Source of the DNA: Alphaproteobacteria bacterium
GTDB lineage: Bacteria; Pseudomonadota; Alphaproteobacteria; Sphingomonadales; Sphingomonadaceae
Length of the DNA stretch: 9,168 nt
Reading direction: 5' to 3'
NCBI GenBank assembly: GCA_018830415.1
Contig: JAHJSJ010000283.1
Location: forward strand, 1-9,168
Shown: positions 1-7,454 of the stretch, one piece after another
Position numbering within the stretch: the first letter of the stretch is position 1
How the letters are laid out: each line of letters starts with the position of its first letter
Made by a program: the position numbers and the translations under genes
Notes under the pieces: model-generated
Told to the model about the DNA's origin: nothing
The model's database searches: none
The model's input: the letters and a program-made list of their open reading frames with translations, nothing else

Positions 1-50
1 ACAAGCGACGCGGTGATGGGCCAAAAGCGGCCCGCCCCATACGGGGTTGG

Positions 51-140
51 GACAGGAGAGCCGCTGGCTTCGTCGCGGCTCTTGCCCGGGGGCCGACAGG
101 CCCGCGCTGCGCGCCACTCCTGTCCAGCGGCTCTCCTGTC
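51..140. repeat. Inverted repeat with perfect 17-base arms, downstream of the operon
   Basis: GACAGGAGAGCCGCTGG at 51-67 is the exact reverse complement of 124-140, separated by 56 GC-rich bases. The loop contains a smaller hairpin (GGGCC 90-94 with GGCCC 99-103) and a second copy of CTCCTGTC at 117-124, next to the one at 133-140. Another small GGGCC/GGCCC hairpin lies at 18-33. It sits about 100 bases beyond the last stop codon. It could be a transcription-end structure, but there is no T-tract on either side. An intergenic palindromic repeat element is the other option. I see no gene in 1-240. Confidence 0.6.
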
Positions 141-240
141 GCAATCAGGGTGACCCAGAATGGCCGGAAAGCGCTCTGAATCTGACCTTTATCGAACGTT
201 CCAATCCATTTGGCGCGCCGTAAATAAGCCGAAAGTCGCT

Positions 241-1341
241 TTAACGCGCAGCAGAGCGATAAACCTTGATGGTCTCTGAGATACACTTGTCCCACGAGTA
301 TGTGTCGGCAACCGCTCGTCCGGCGGCAGCGGCGTCGCGACGCCAGCTTGCATCTTCAAGTGCATCCAATAACCCATCGGCAAAGGCATTTAGGTCATCA
401 GGCTGCACTATTCGCGCGGCACCCTTCGCTACTTCCGAAAGGCACGCTGTGTCTCCGATCAGGCATGGCGCGCCTTGTGCCATTGCCTCCAATACGGGAA
501 GCCCGAAACCTTCGTAGCGCGATGGATATACAAACAGCGCGGCACCGGCATAAAGCGCGCCAAGGGTTGACTCGTCGACGAAGCCAAGCAGCCGGACTGT
601 CCCGTCTTTGGCGGCAGCTTCTATTTCAGTCATCAGGCTATCGTTTCTCCATCCGCTTGCACCGGCAAGTACGAGTGGGAAACGTGCGCGCACGGATGGC
701 GCTAGCGCTGCGTATGCCCGAACCAGTTCTGCGATCCGCTTGCGCGGCTCGAATGTGCTCACACAAAGGATGTAGCCATCAGGGCGAAGGCCTAGAGCCT
801 GCAAGGGCGCGGGATCGGGCTTCAGCCCTGCTGTCGATGCGGCCAGCGGCACCGCCAGAACTCTGTCGGGATGCACGCCAAACATAGTGATCAGTTCCTG
901 CCGCACAGTCTCGGTGTCGGTAATCAGCTTTGTGGCCCTGGCGAGAGTTCTCTCAAACTCTTGCTCGAACGCCCTCACCCGTTCGGCGGGGTGCGTTTCA
1001 GGAAAGAGAAATACCGAAAGATCGTGGATGGTCGCTACGCTGCGCTCGGCCCATTCGGGGAGAAAATAATTGGGGCTATGCACGATGGTGCCTTGCAGCT
1101 TGCGGCGGCGCTGCCAATTCTCATACTGGCGGCGCCAAACTGCCCGCCGCACTGGGCGCCAACCTTCCTGTAGCAGCGCTTGAGGGTCATCTAACCAGTG
1201 GTCGCCCCTGAAATAGCTGATATTTGACGCGCCTATCCTGACCGGAAGTCGCTCGGCAAGTTCCAGGCAATATCGGCCAATCCCTGTCAGCCGCGGCCCC
1301 AATGCATCGACTGACAGTGCCACCGTCAGCGGGTCAGGCAT
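241..1341 (-). CDS. GT4-family glycosyltransferase
   Basis: This 366-residue single-domain enzyme has the usual GT4 (glycosyltransferase group 1) length and probably adds one sugar residue to the polysaccharide at the cytoplasmic membrane face. The N-terminal half shows SVDALGPRLTGIGRY (10-24), VHSPNYFLPEW (87-97) and ATIHDLSVFLFPETHP (103-118), a layout typical of GT4 mannosyl- or rhamnosyltransferases. The donor-binding half has STFEPRKRI (195-203), GFVDESTLGALYAGA (253-267) and a complete EX7E motif, YEGFGLPVLEAMAQG (276-290), with E277 and E285. The ATG at 1341 is chosen because MPDPLTVALSVDA gives the family N-terminus. The open frame continues 17 codons upstream, but only inside rmd. 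The start overlaps the rmd stop by 8 bases (ATGCCTGA), implying translational coupling. With rmd immediately upstream, GDP-D-rhamnose is a reasonable guess for donor, but specificity cannot be read from sequence. Confidence 0.92.
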   Translation of the reverse strand: MPDPLTVALSVDALGPRLTGIGRYCLELAERLPVRIGASNISYFRGDHWLDDPQALLQEGWRPVRRAVWRRQYENWQRRRKLQGTIVHSPNYFLPEWAERSVATIHDLSVFLFPETHPAERVRAFEQEFERTLARATKLITDTETVRQELITMFGVHPDRVLAVPLAASTAGLKPDPAPLQALGLRPDGYILCVSTFEPRKRIAELVRAYAALAPSVRARFPLVLAGASGWRNDSLMTEIEAAAKDGTVRLLGFVDESTLGALYAGAALFVYPSRYEGFGLPVLEAMAQGAPCLIGDTACLSEVAKGAARIVQPDDLNAFADGLLDALEDASWRRDAAAAGRAVADTYSWDKCISETIKVYRSAAR

Positions 1342-2236
1342 CCAGCATCCAGCCAATCGTTTCTTCAAGGGTTGGCATGGCAAGTGCACCAATCACGCTT
1401 TCCAGCCGGGCACGGCTGCCGCACAGGCTTTTGACCTCGTCCGCCCGAACGAACGCGGGGTTCACTTGCACCTCCATGTGATGGCCTGAGAGCCGCTCAA
1501 CCATTTCGATGACTTCAGCGAGCGAGCGCGCTTGACCCGAGCAGACATTGAACAATCCGCCGATCGCACCTTGCGCGTTCAGCAGCCGGGCATAGCTATC
1601 GACAACCGCGCGCACATCGGAGAAATCGCGGGCCACATCAATATTGCCAAGCTCGATGACCGCCTTGCGCTGCTTGGCATGGGCGATGATTTTAGGGATG
1701 ATGAATTGCTCGCCTTGACCTAACCCAGTGTAATTAAACGGGCGCACCGTGATAATCGGCAGGCGATCTGCATAAAGCCGGGCGAGCATTTCACAGGTGA
1801 GCTTGGTGATGCCGTAATCATTGGCCGGCTCTGGAGGAAGGCTTTCATCCAGCACCCCATCACGGCGGTTGCCATAGACATTGGCGCTGCTCGCCACCAA
1901 CACCGCCTGCGGCTGCCGAGAAGCGCTTGCAAGCGCGTGCAACAGGTTCCGTGTGCCAAGGATGTTGCTGCTGTAAAGTTCAGCGGCATCGCCATGCGCG
2001 ACAAAGGCAATCGCGGCGAGGTGAACCACCTTATCCGGTTGCACGTCCTCGACCATGCGGGCAACGGCGCTCAGGTCACGCAGATCAGCGACATGAGCCC
2101 TGTGCAACAGCGACGGCGCTTCGTCGTTCGCGTGATGCACCACCCCGTGCAGTTCATGGCCGTCGCGCGCCAACCGCTCCAAGAGATGCCGGCCTGTAAA
2201 GCCACCCGCGCCAGTTACAAGAACCCGTGCCACCAC
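1334..2236 (-). CDS. rmd: GDP-4-dehydro-6-deoxy-D-mannose reductase
   Basis: This probably reduces the 4-keto group of the Gmd product to give GDP-D-rhamnose, using NAD(P)H. The 300-residue protein is an extended short-chain dehydrogenase: GAGGFTG at 9-15 binds the dinucleotide, SSANVYG at 116-122 holds the catalytic serine region, and Tyr141 and Lys145 form the YxxxK pair (DYGITK). RPFNYTGLGQGEQFIIP at 165-181 and the VARDFSDVRAVV segment at 201-212 resemble Rmd enzymes rather than GDP-fucose synthase, which carries different signatures in these places. Translation appears to start at one of two adjacent GTG codons (2236 or 2233); there is no ATG at the family start. TGAGGCG overlapping the gmd stop can serve as ribosome site, so the two genes are likely translationally coupled. 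The main alternative is a related epimerase or reductase acting on the same keto-sugar. Confidence 0.87.
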   Translation of the reverse strand: MVARVLVTGAGGFTGRHLLERLARDGHELHGVVHHANDEAPSLLHRAHVADLRDLSAVARMVEDVQPDKVVHLAAIAFVAHGDAAELYSSNILGTRNLLHALASASRQPQAVLVASSANVYGNRRDGVLDESLPPEPANDYGITKLTCEMLARLYADRLPIITVRPFNYTGLGQGEQFIIPKIIAHAKQRKAVIELGNIDVARDFSDVRAVVDSYARLLNAQGAIGGLFNVCSGQARSLAEVIEMVERLSGHHMEVQVNPAFVRADEVKSLCGSRARLESVIGALAMPTLEETIGWMLDA

Positions 2237-2241
2237 GCGCC

Positions 2242-3276
2242 TCAGAACGAAAAGCCGGCTGCGTTGCGGCGCAGATCCGCTTCAACCATCATCCGGCACA
2301 ATTCTTCAAGGTTGGTCTTTGGCTCCCAGCCCAGATCGTTTCTGGCTTTGGCAGGGTCACCGATCAGCAGTTCGACTTCGGCCGGACGATAAAACTGCGG
2401 ATTAATCCGCATGACGGTGCGGCCTGTGGCAGTATCGATCGCCGTTTCGCCTTCTTCCTTGCCGCTGAATTCAACCGCAATCCCCGCCGCCTTGAACGCC
2501 ATCCGGACAAAATCGCGCACGGTTTCGGTGCGATTGGTGGCCAGCACATAGGTATCGGGCTGATCGGCCTGCAACATGCGCCACATGCCTTCGACATATT
2601 CCTTGGCAAAGCCCCAGTCGCGTTTTGCGTCCAGATTGCCCAGTTCCAGGCAATCGAGCTTGCCCAGGCTGATCTTGGCGACGCTATCGGTGATCTTGCG
2701 GGTGACGAATTCGCGGCCGCGCAGCGGGCTTTCGTGGTTGAACAGGATCCCGCTGCTGCCGAAGATACCGTAGCTTTCGCGGTAGTTCACCGTGATCCAG
2801 TGCGCGTACAGCTTGGCCACGCCATAGGGGCTGCGCGGATAGAACGGGGTGGTTTCGATCTGCGGGATGGCCTGCACCTTGCCGAACATTTCCGAAGTGC
2901 TGGCCTGGTAGAAACGGATCGCCGGGTTGACGATGCGGATCGCTTCGAGAAGGTTGAGCGGCCCGATGCCGGTGATTTCGGCGGTGGTGACCGGCTGATC
3001 GAACGACACGCCGACAAAGCTTTGCGCGGCCAGATTATACACCTCGGTTGCGCCGGTGGTCTGCAGCAGGCGGATCGAGGAGGACAGATCGGTGAGGTCA
3101 TATTCGACCAGCTTGAGATTGGGGTGCTGTGTCACCCCCAATTCGTCAGTGCGCCAGAAATTGACAGAACTGGTGCGGCGATAGGCACCGTAGACCAGAT
3201 AACCTTTACCCAGCAGAAGCTCAGCCAGATAGGCCCCGTCCTGCCCGGTGATCCCGGTGATGATGGCTGTTTTCAT
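2242..3276 (-). CDS. gmd: GDP-mannose 4,6-dehydratase
   Basis: The enzyme converts GDP-D-mannose to GDP-4-keto-6-deoxy-D-mannose in the cytoplasm, using bound NADP as a redox cofactor. The 344-residue product has the usual family length and is a clear extended short-chain dehydrogenase. Visible motifs are the nucleotide-binding GITGQDG at 8-14, YGAYRRTSSVNFWR typical of Gmd, the STSEMFG segment at 126-132 with catalytic Thr127 and Glu129, and SPYGVAK with Tyr151 and Lys155. FNHESPLRGREFVTRKIT and GNLDAKRDWGFAKEYVEGMW are further Gmd signatures. The start at 3276 is preferred over the in-frame ATG at 3294 because MKTAIITG is the family N-terminus and GAGGCGGA (3292-3285) lies 8 bases before it. 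The product feeds the reductase encoded 5 bases downstream. Gmd also supplies fucose and perosamine pathways, so the final sugar is decided by its neighbour. Confidence 0.97.
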   Translation of the reverse strand: MKTAIITGITGQDGAYLAELLLGKGYLVYGAYRRTSSVNFWRTDELGVTQHPNLKLVEYDLTDLSSSIRLLQTTGATEVYNLAAQSFVGVSFDQPVTTAEITGIGPLNLLEAIRIVNPAIRFYQASTSEMFGKVQAIPQIETTPFYPRSPYGVAKLYAHWITVNYRESYGIFGSSGILFNHESPLRGREFVTRKITDSVAKISLGKLDCLELGNLDAKRDWGFAKEYVEGMWRMLQADQPDTYVLATNRTETVRDFVRMAFKAAGIAVEFSGKEEGETAIDTATGRTVMRINPQFYRPAEVELLIGDPAKARNDLGWEPKTNLEELCRMMVEADLRRNAAGFSF

Positions 3277-3284
3277 TCGTAATT

Positions 3285-3292
3285 TCCGCCTC
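3285..3292 (-). promoter_or_regulatory. Ribosome binding site for gmd
   Basis: Read on the minus strand, GAGGCGGA ends 8 bases before the ATG at 3276. It decides the start of gmd, because the in-frame ATG at 3294 overlaps this site and would add six residues not expected in the family. Confidence 0.6.
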
Positions 3293-4620
3293 ATTGGTCG
3301 ATAAATAGTTGTTATTGATATTACTGACGTAATATTTGTGTTCCAAATCGGACTAAAGCTGAAGCCCCATCGGAATATAGCCGTGTTTCAACGCCTTCTG
3401 TATAATCCGCAACAGCGATAACAATTTTCTCTGTATGCCAGCTCCCATCGGAAACAGCCTCGATAAGGGCTTCGCCGTGGGTCACGGCGCCGAACTGGGA
3501 GACAACATCGACTTTAATCGGCCCTGACTCTGCCAGAAACTTGACCGTAAAGGACACTTCATATCGGCCCGCTCGCAACGGCACATAAGGTCCATAGAAA
3601 ACAAAACCCCGATCACCGCTGTCGAGCTTGATGACTGCTTCAGTGCCCTCAATTTCATAAATATCACCAAGGGATTTGCGGAACCGGTTGCGGACGAAAG
3701 ACGGAAACCGCGAAGTGGCAATTGCGTCAGCCACAGCTTCAACTCTCGTAACGTCATCCGACACTTTCTGCGCCACAGCCCACCAAATGAAGGCATTTTC
3801 AGGATCACTTCCACCATCGCGAATACGCGAAGCATGATCGCTGGTAACTTCGGTAATGTCAGACACGGTCCGGCCATTAAACTTGCTGGACCAAATTCCG
3901 TCGATCGCGGTTATTTTGAAGCCAGCGGCCTCCAACAGCCGCACCACGTCGTCCTGCGAAAATTCAAGAACGTGCTGCGGCTGCGTATACCCAACTTCCT
4001 GCGTTACAAGGCGATTTGGTGAATCGATGCAGATATGCCCCCCAGCCTTAACGACACGAGAGGCTTCCTTAAAAAAGCCCACGATATCACTAAAATAAAG
4101 ATGCTCGATGTTTTGACCAGAAAATAAAATATCAACCGAGCCAGTTGGAACATCCTTCATGTCGGACACGGAATTTTGGAACCACACTACATTCCGCGGA
4201 AGGCCTGCAGGCTTTGGAGAAAAAAGCTCGATCCCATAATGAATGGCAACCGGCCCGTAGTGTTTTTCAACCCAATCAAAATACCAACTGCCGGAACAAC
4301 CTGCCGAACAAAAAACTTCAGCACCTTTGGGAAGTTTTTCCAAAAGACGCCCACGCTCCGCATGAACTATTTCATCAAAAGTCATAGGCATATATAGCGA
4401 TCCCACATATAATATAATTTACACATCTTATGCGAGCAGAATTAATTTATCATTTGAATAATATTCTCAAAATGTTTGGGATTTGATCTTTTTGTAGTGA
4501 GCAATTCATCACCTATACAAAAAGCAAAAACCCCATGTATTTGCATTTTGGCTTTGATTAATAAAATGGCTGCAGTTTGATCGCTTGCTTTATCAAGCAG
4601 GATCAACTGATCACCATTCC
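3290..4620. other. Low-GC segment within a high-GC locus
   Basis: Hand counts of GC per 60 bases fall from 41 (4741-4800) to 32 (4621-4680), 25 (4561-4620), 20 (4501-4560) and 13 (4441-4500). They stay low to moderate through the methyltransferase (19 at 4081-4140, 30 at 3961-4020, 29 at 3361-3420). GC is high again inside gmd. The segment covers the methyltransferase, both its flanking gaps and the last roughly 60 codons of the large glycosyltransferase. This suggests a separately acquired or recombined stretch; its edges are approximate. Confidence 0.65.
3321..4391 (-). CDS. Class I SAM-dependent methyltransferase with C-terminal accessory domain
   Basis: This 356-residue protein is probably a methyltransferase acting on a sugar or on the chain end of the polysaccharide. 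The N-terminal half (about 20-165) has the Rossmann-type layout: a glycine-rich motif I region (EVFCSAGCSGSWYFDW, 25-40), the acidic residue E55 after strand 2, DILFSGQNIEHL at 87-98, and ASRVVKAGGHICIDSPN at 110-126. Motif I is divergent, with Cys at the position where Asp is usual. The C-terminal part (about 245-355) contains YGPYVPLRAGRYEVSF followed by strand-like segments, suggesting a beta-sandwich or carbohydrate-binding-like module; that is inference. The ATG at 4391 is preferred because GGGA (4404-4401) sits 9 bases upstream. The GTG at 4406 lacks such a site, and the ATG at 4385 is a weaker alternative. The gene is AT-richer than its neighbours (29/60 GC at 3361-3420, 19/60 at 4081-4140), which suggests separate acquisition. 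Its acceptor is unknown. Confidence 0.82.
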   Translation of the reverse strand: MPMTFDEIVHAERGRLLEKLPKGAEVFCSAGCSGSWYFDWVEKHYGPVAIHYGIELFSPKPAGLPRNVVWFQNSVSDMKDVPTGSVDILFSGQNIEHLYFSDIVGFFKEASRVVKAGGHICIDSPNRLVTQEVGYTQPQHVLEFSQDDVVRLLEAAGFKITAIDGIWSSKFNGRTVSDITEVTSDHASRIRDGGSDPENAFIWWAVAQKVSDDVTRVEAVADAIATSRFPSFVRNRFRKSLGDIYEIEGTEAVIKLDSGDRGFVFYGPYVPLRAGRYEVSFTVKFLAESGPIKVDVVSQFGAVTHGEALIEAVSDGSWHTEKIVIAVADYTEGVETRLYSDGASALVRFGTQILRQ

Positions 4621-7450
4621 ACGCCTCTACCTCACCATCCTCTGCCCAATCGTCGACAATATCCAGCAAGTAGCAAGCCAATTTTCTAGCCGTGACAAGC
4701 CCAGTCGACGCACTGTTGACGACAACCGGCTCAACATGAACGCCAGGCGGCGGGGAAAGCAACAGGTGCCGCACAAAAGCGCCCCTTGGATCCGCTTGGG
4801 CCGGTGACGCATCCATTTCCGCAAGAGCCGAACAATCGACCAGCCATTGCTGGCGGCGCGGTTTTGGGGGGAAATTGCGCGAAATCGATTGGGCGATAGC
4901 GACTGCGTCAACTGGCGCGAGTTGTGGTGCCAAGGCTGGCAACCGCTCCAGCAAACTCGGCAAGCTGCCCTGCGCCTTGTTATAGCTTGCCTCGATGACT
5001 GTAGCGTAGGCATCGGCACACTTCCGGGGGTCATGGTGCGCCAGCAATCTCGCTCGGCCAGATTGACCTAGTGTTTTCCGCAGCTTCGCGTCGCGATGAA
5101 GACGCTCCAATGCGCCAATCAGCTCATCATCAGAGAACTCATCTGGCAGTTTGATCACGCAGTCATCGGGCAATTCTGCCAGCGCGCCGTGTGCGTTGAC
5201 TATGGTTGCCAAGCCGGCGTTCCAGCAATCGAGCACGGCTGCTGACGTTTCTCCGCGTGATTTGGTGCGCAACTGTGTGGCTGCGTCGGCTGCGAACAAC
5301 CACCGCTCATAATCGGCTTGGTCGACAAAGCCGGTGATGCGAATGCGTCCCCCGGCCCGCTCTATGCGCCGCGCTATCCTTTCTCCAAAAGGCCCGCCTT
5401 CATTCTGGCCAACAAACACAAGCTGGCAATCAGGCTGACGCGCCAATTCCGAATTGAGCCATGCGTCCAGCAGGCGATCATTCAGCTTCGTACGAGCCAA
5501 GTGGCCAAAGGCGCAGACAAGGAAATCGTTTGCGCCAATGCCCAGCGCTTCCCTCGCCTGCCGCCGAAGCCGGGACTTTCCGTCGTCAGGCGGAAATGAC
5601 TTTGCCCTGCGCAACAGGGGCAAATGTGACCATTCCCCGGTCGCTGGATCACCATGCCATGTCTTGGCAAGGTCAATTCCATGCCGGGAATGGAAGACAA
5701 CCCCCAGCGCATCCCGAAACACGTCGCCATTGCAGGGATAGGCCCAAACCACGTTCGCAGAGTCACTTGCTTGAAACCGTTCTTGCACGGCGCGCCACCC
5801 ATGATCGGTCAACAAAGTCTTACCCCACAGGCCTGGCTGTGCTCCGGTAAGATCAAGGTGCGCGACGATTCCGGACAGAAAGAAATCGTGCAAAACAACA
5901 ATGCCCGGTATGTCGTGCAGCAAATCGAACATGTGTGAATGAAAATGTGAATTGCCGAAATGATACATCACGCGGTCGAACGCGTGGTAGTTCCGCCTGA
6001 ACCATTCGGCATTGCGCAGCGGGGCATTTGCTGACACCCACGTATCAGACGACGGCTCGTCTTGGCAAACAATCACATCAATATCGTAATGACGTGAAAG
6101 TTCGGGCAGCAATTCGGCGCTGTAATCTGCGATACCGCTGCGGGCACCGGGCAACGGCGACAAATAGGCCAATTTCGGCCGACGCGCTGGCGGCTGTGGG
6201 GCATGCGTCCGCGTTGCAGACTGTTCGCAGCGCGCGACCATCTGCTCCACCGCCTGCCACGCCGCCTGAGCCGATTGTTCCCACGAAAACTTGCGAGCTT
6301 GTTTTGTGGCATGACGTGTCAGCATCTTGCGAAACGGATCGTCGGCCAGGCCCTTTTTCATAAGCGCGGAAATCGCATGATCGTCACGCGGGTCAAACAT
6401 CGCCTTGTCCAGGCCGATCACCTCAGGCAGGCTTGATGTATTGGCGCCAATCGTCGGCCGTCCGCAGGCCATTGCCTCTAATGCAGGCAAGCCGAACCCT
6501 TCGTGCCACGATGGAAACACGAACAAGGTGCAGGCATTATAAAGCGATAGCAGATCATCTTCCGGCACAAAGCCGGTCATAACCAGCTGCTTATCGGAAA
6601 GGCCTGCATCGCGGGCAATCCCTTCGAGACGCTGTTGGTCAGCTTCATGTGCGGCGCATACGATCGCCAGCTGATGGCGATCCCGCACCGCCTTTGGCAG
6701 CAGGCCGAAGGCTCTTATCAACCCTTCGATGTTTTTACGATGATCAATCCCGCCCGTATACATGACGTAGGGCTTGTCCAGACCATACGTGGTTTCCAGT
6801 GTTTTGCGGCGCGCGTTGGTTACGCGAACAGGTTTGAATTCTGCATTGCAGGCCGTGCTGATATTAACGACCTGTTCCGTCGGAAACCCAAGATGATCGA
6901 CAGCCTCCCGGCCTGACGAAGCGGAGATCGACAAGAGCATGTCCGCGCGGCGCAGATGATCAAGCTTGCGATGATACCACCGCGACACAGGCGGATTGCT
7001 GAGATAGATGTCCTTATAAATTAACGGTATGAGATCATAAAGAACAACGGCTTTGGGAATCGTCGTTTCGAATTGGCCAATCGATGTAACGGCATCATCG
7101 ATGAGTCCCTCAAACAGCGAAGTGACGAGAACGGCGCTTGGCCGCAGGCTGGCCAGAAATGCTTCGTAAATGATTTCAGTGGCTATGCGGCGTTGATCAT
7201 GGGCAGGATCAACCGCCGAACACGGAACTGCGGGTGACCAAACATGGATGGCATCGGCTGGAAGTAAATCAGAAAATTCAGCCTTGAGCGGCTCAATAGT
7301 ATCGGAAAAAGCACCATTTAGAACAAGCAACACTTCGTGGTCTGCCCGTTGCCGCACAATTTCTTTTGTCAGCGCCAAAGTGTATCGCCCGATGCCGCGA
7401 TGACGGCTGCCGCTGGACTGCGCCCCCTGCATATCGATGATAAGACGCAT
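4442..7450 (-). CDS. Multi-domain GT4-family glycosyltransferase with truncated third unit
   Basis: This 1002-residue protein probably transfers several sugars from nucleotide-sugar donors onto a growing surface polysaccharide at the cytoplasmic face of the membrane. Unit 1 (about 1-405) is a canonical GT4: GIGRYT at 19-24, a YDLIPL segment near 138, GGIDHRKN at 233-240, and the EX7E motif HEGFGLPALE with E317 and E325. Unit 2 (about 425-822) begins KLAYLSPLPGARSGIADYS and carries FGHLARTK at 648-655 and RTKSRGETSAAVLD at 728-741, where the first EX7E glutamate aligns with Gly. A third segment (867-1002) opens WLVDCSALAE and resembles the front of a third GT unit seen in longer members of this family, but it ends before any donor-binding half. 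The ATG at 7450 is chosen because MRLIIDMQGA is the family N-terminus and GAAAGG (read as GAAAGG at 7466-7461) lies 10 bases upstream; 40 codons of upstream open frame lie inside the preceding gene. Donor and linkage cannot be read from sequence; GDP-D-rhamnose or GDP-mannose are the likely donors from context. Confidence 0.9.
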   Translation of the reverse strand: MRLIIDMQGAQSSGSRHRGIGRYTLALTKEIVRQRADHEVLLVLNGAFSDTIEPLKAEFSDLLPADAIHVWSPAVPCSAVDPAHDQRRIATEIIYEAFLASLRPSAVLVTSLFEGLIDDAVTSIGQFETTIPKAVVLYDLIPLIYKDIYLSNPPVSRWYHRKLDHLRRADMLLSISASSGREAVDHLGFPTEQVVNISTACNAEFKPVRVTNARRKTLETTYGLDKPYVMYTGGIDHRKNIEGLIRAFGLLPKAVRDRHQLAIVCAAHEADQQRLEGIARDAGLSDKQLVMTGFVPEDDLLSLYNACTLFVFPSWHEGFGLPALEAMACGRPTIGANTSSLPEVIGLDKAMFDPRDDHAISALMKKGLADDPFRKMLTRHATKQARKFSWEQSAQAAWQAVEQMVARCEQSATRTHAPQPPARRPKLAYLSPLPGARSGIADYSAELLPELSRHYDIDVIVCQDEPSSDTWVSANAPLRNAEWFRRNYHAFDRVMYHFGNSHFHSHMFDLLHDIPGIVVLHDFFLSGIVAHLDLTGAQPGLWGKTLLTDHGWRAVQERFQASDSANVVWAYPCNGDVFRDALGVVFHSRHGIDLAKTWHGDPATGEWSHLPLLRRAKSFPPDDGKSRLRRQAREALGIGANDFLVCAFGHLARTKLNDRLLDAWLNSELARQPDCQLVFVGQNEGGPFGERIARRIERAGGRIRITGFVDQADYERWLFAADAATQLRTKSRGETSAAVLDCWNAGLATIVNAHGALAELPDDCVIKLPDEFSDDELIGALERLHRDAKLRKTLGQSGRARLLAHHDPRKCADAYATVIEASYNKAQGSLPSLLERLPALAPQLAPVDAVAIAQSISRNFPPKPRRQQWLVDCSALAEMDASPAQADPRGAFVRHLLLSPPPGVHVEPVVVNSASTGLVTARKLACYLLDIVDDWAEDGEVEAWNGDQLILLDKASDQTAAILLIKAKMQIHGVFAFCIGDELLTTKRSNPKHFENIIQMIN

Positions 7451-7454
7451 TGTG

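Noticed and set aside
189..389. Small minus-strand frame of 66 codons at the end of the operon
   Set aside because: Most of it overlaps the C-terminal codons of the GT4 gene in another frame, and it has no clear ribosome site or recognisable protein feature.
300..887. Plus-strand open frame of 195 codons opposite the last glycosyltransferase
   Set aside because: It lies entirely antisense to a GT4 gene with intact motifs, and its Arg/Ala/His-rich translation looks like a shadow frame.
2227..3282. A long plus-strand open frame (351 codons) antisense to gmd
   Set aside because: It is an almost full-length mirror of gmd, which has unmistakable family motifs. Long antisense frames are common in GC-rich genes, and the product shows no recognisable domain.
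3277..3320. Possible promoter or terminator between the methyltransferase and gmd
   Set aside because: The 44-base gap is AT-rich, but I see no convincing -35/-10 pair or hairpin with T-tract, only the gmd ribosome site.
4392..4441. Possible promoter in the AT-rich gap before the methyltransferase (TTCTGC and ATTATA about 17 bases apart)
   Set aside because: The match to a -35/-10 pair is weak and AT-rich sequence gives such matches by chance. The gene order fits read-through from upstream.
4442..4444. A frameshift as the cause of the truncated third glycosyltransferase unit
   Set aside because: Too little sequence remains before the methyltransferase start (about 50 bases) to hold the missing domain in any frame, so deletion or replacement explains it better.
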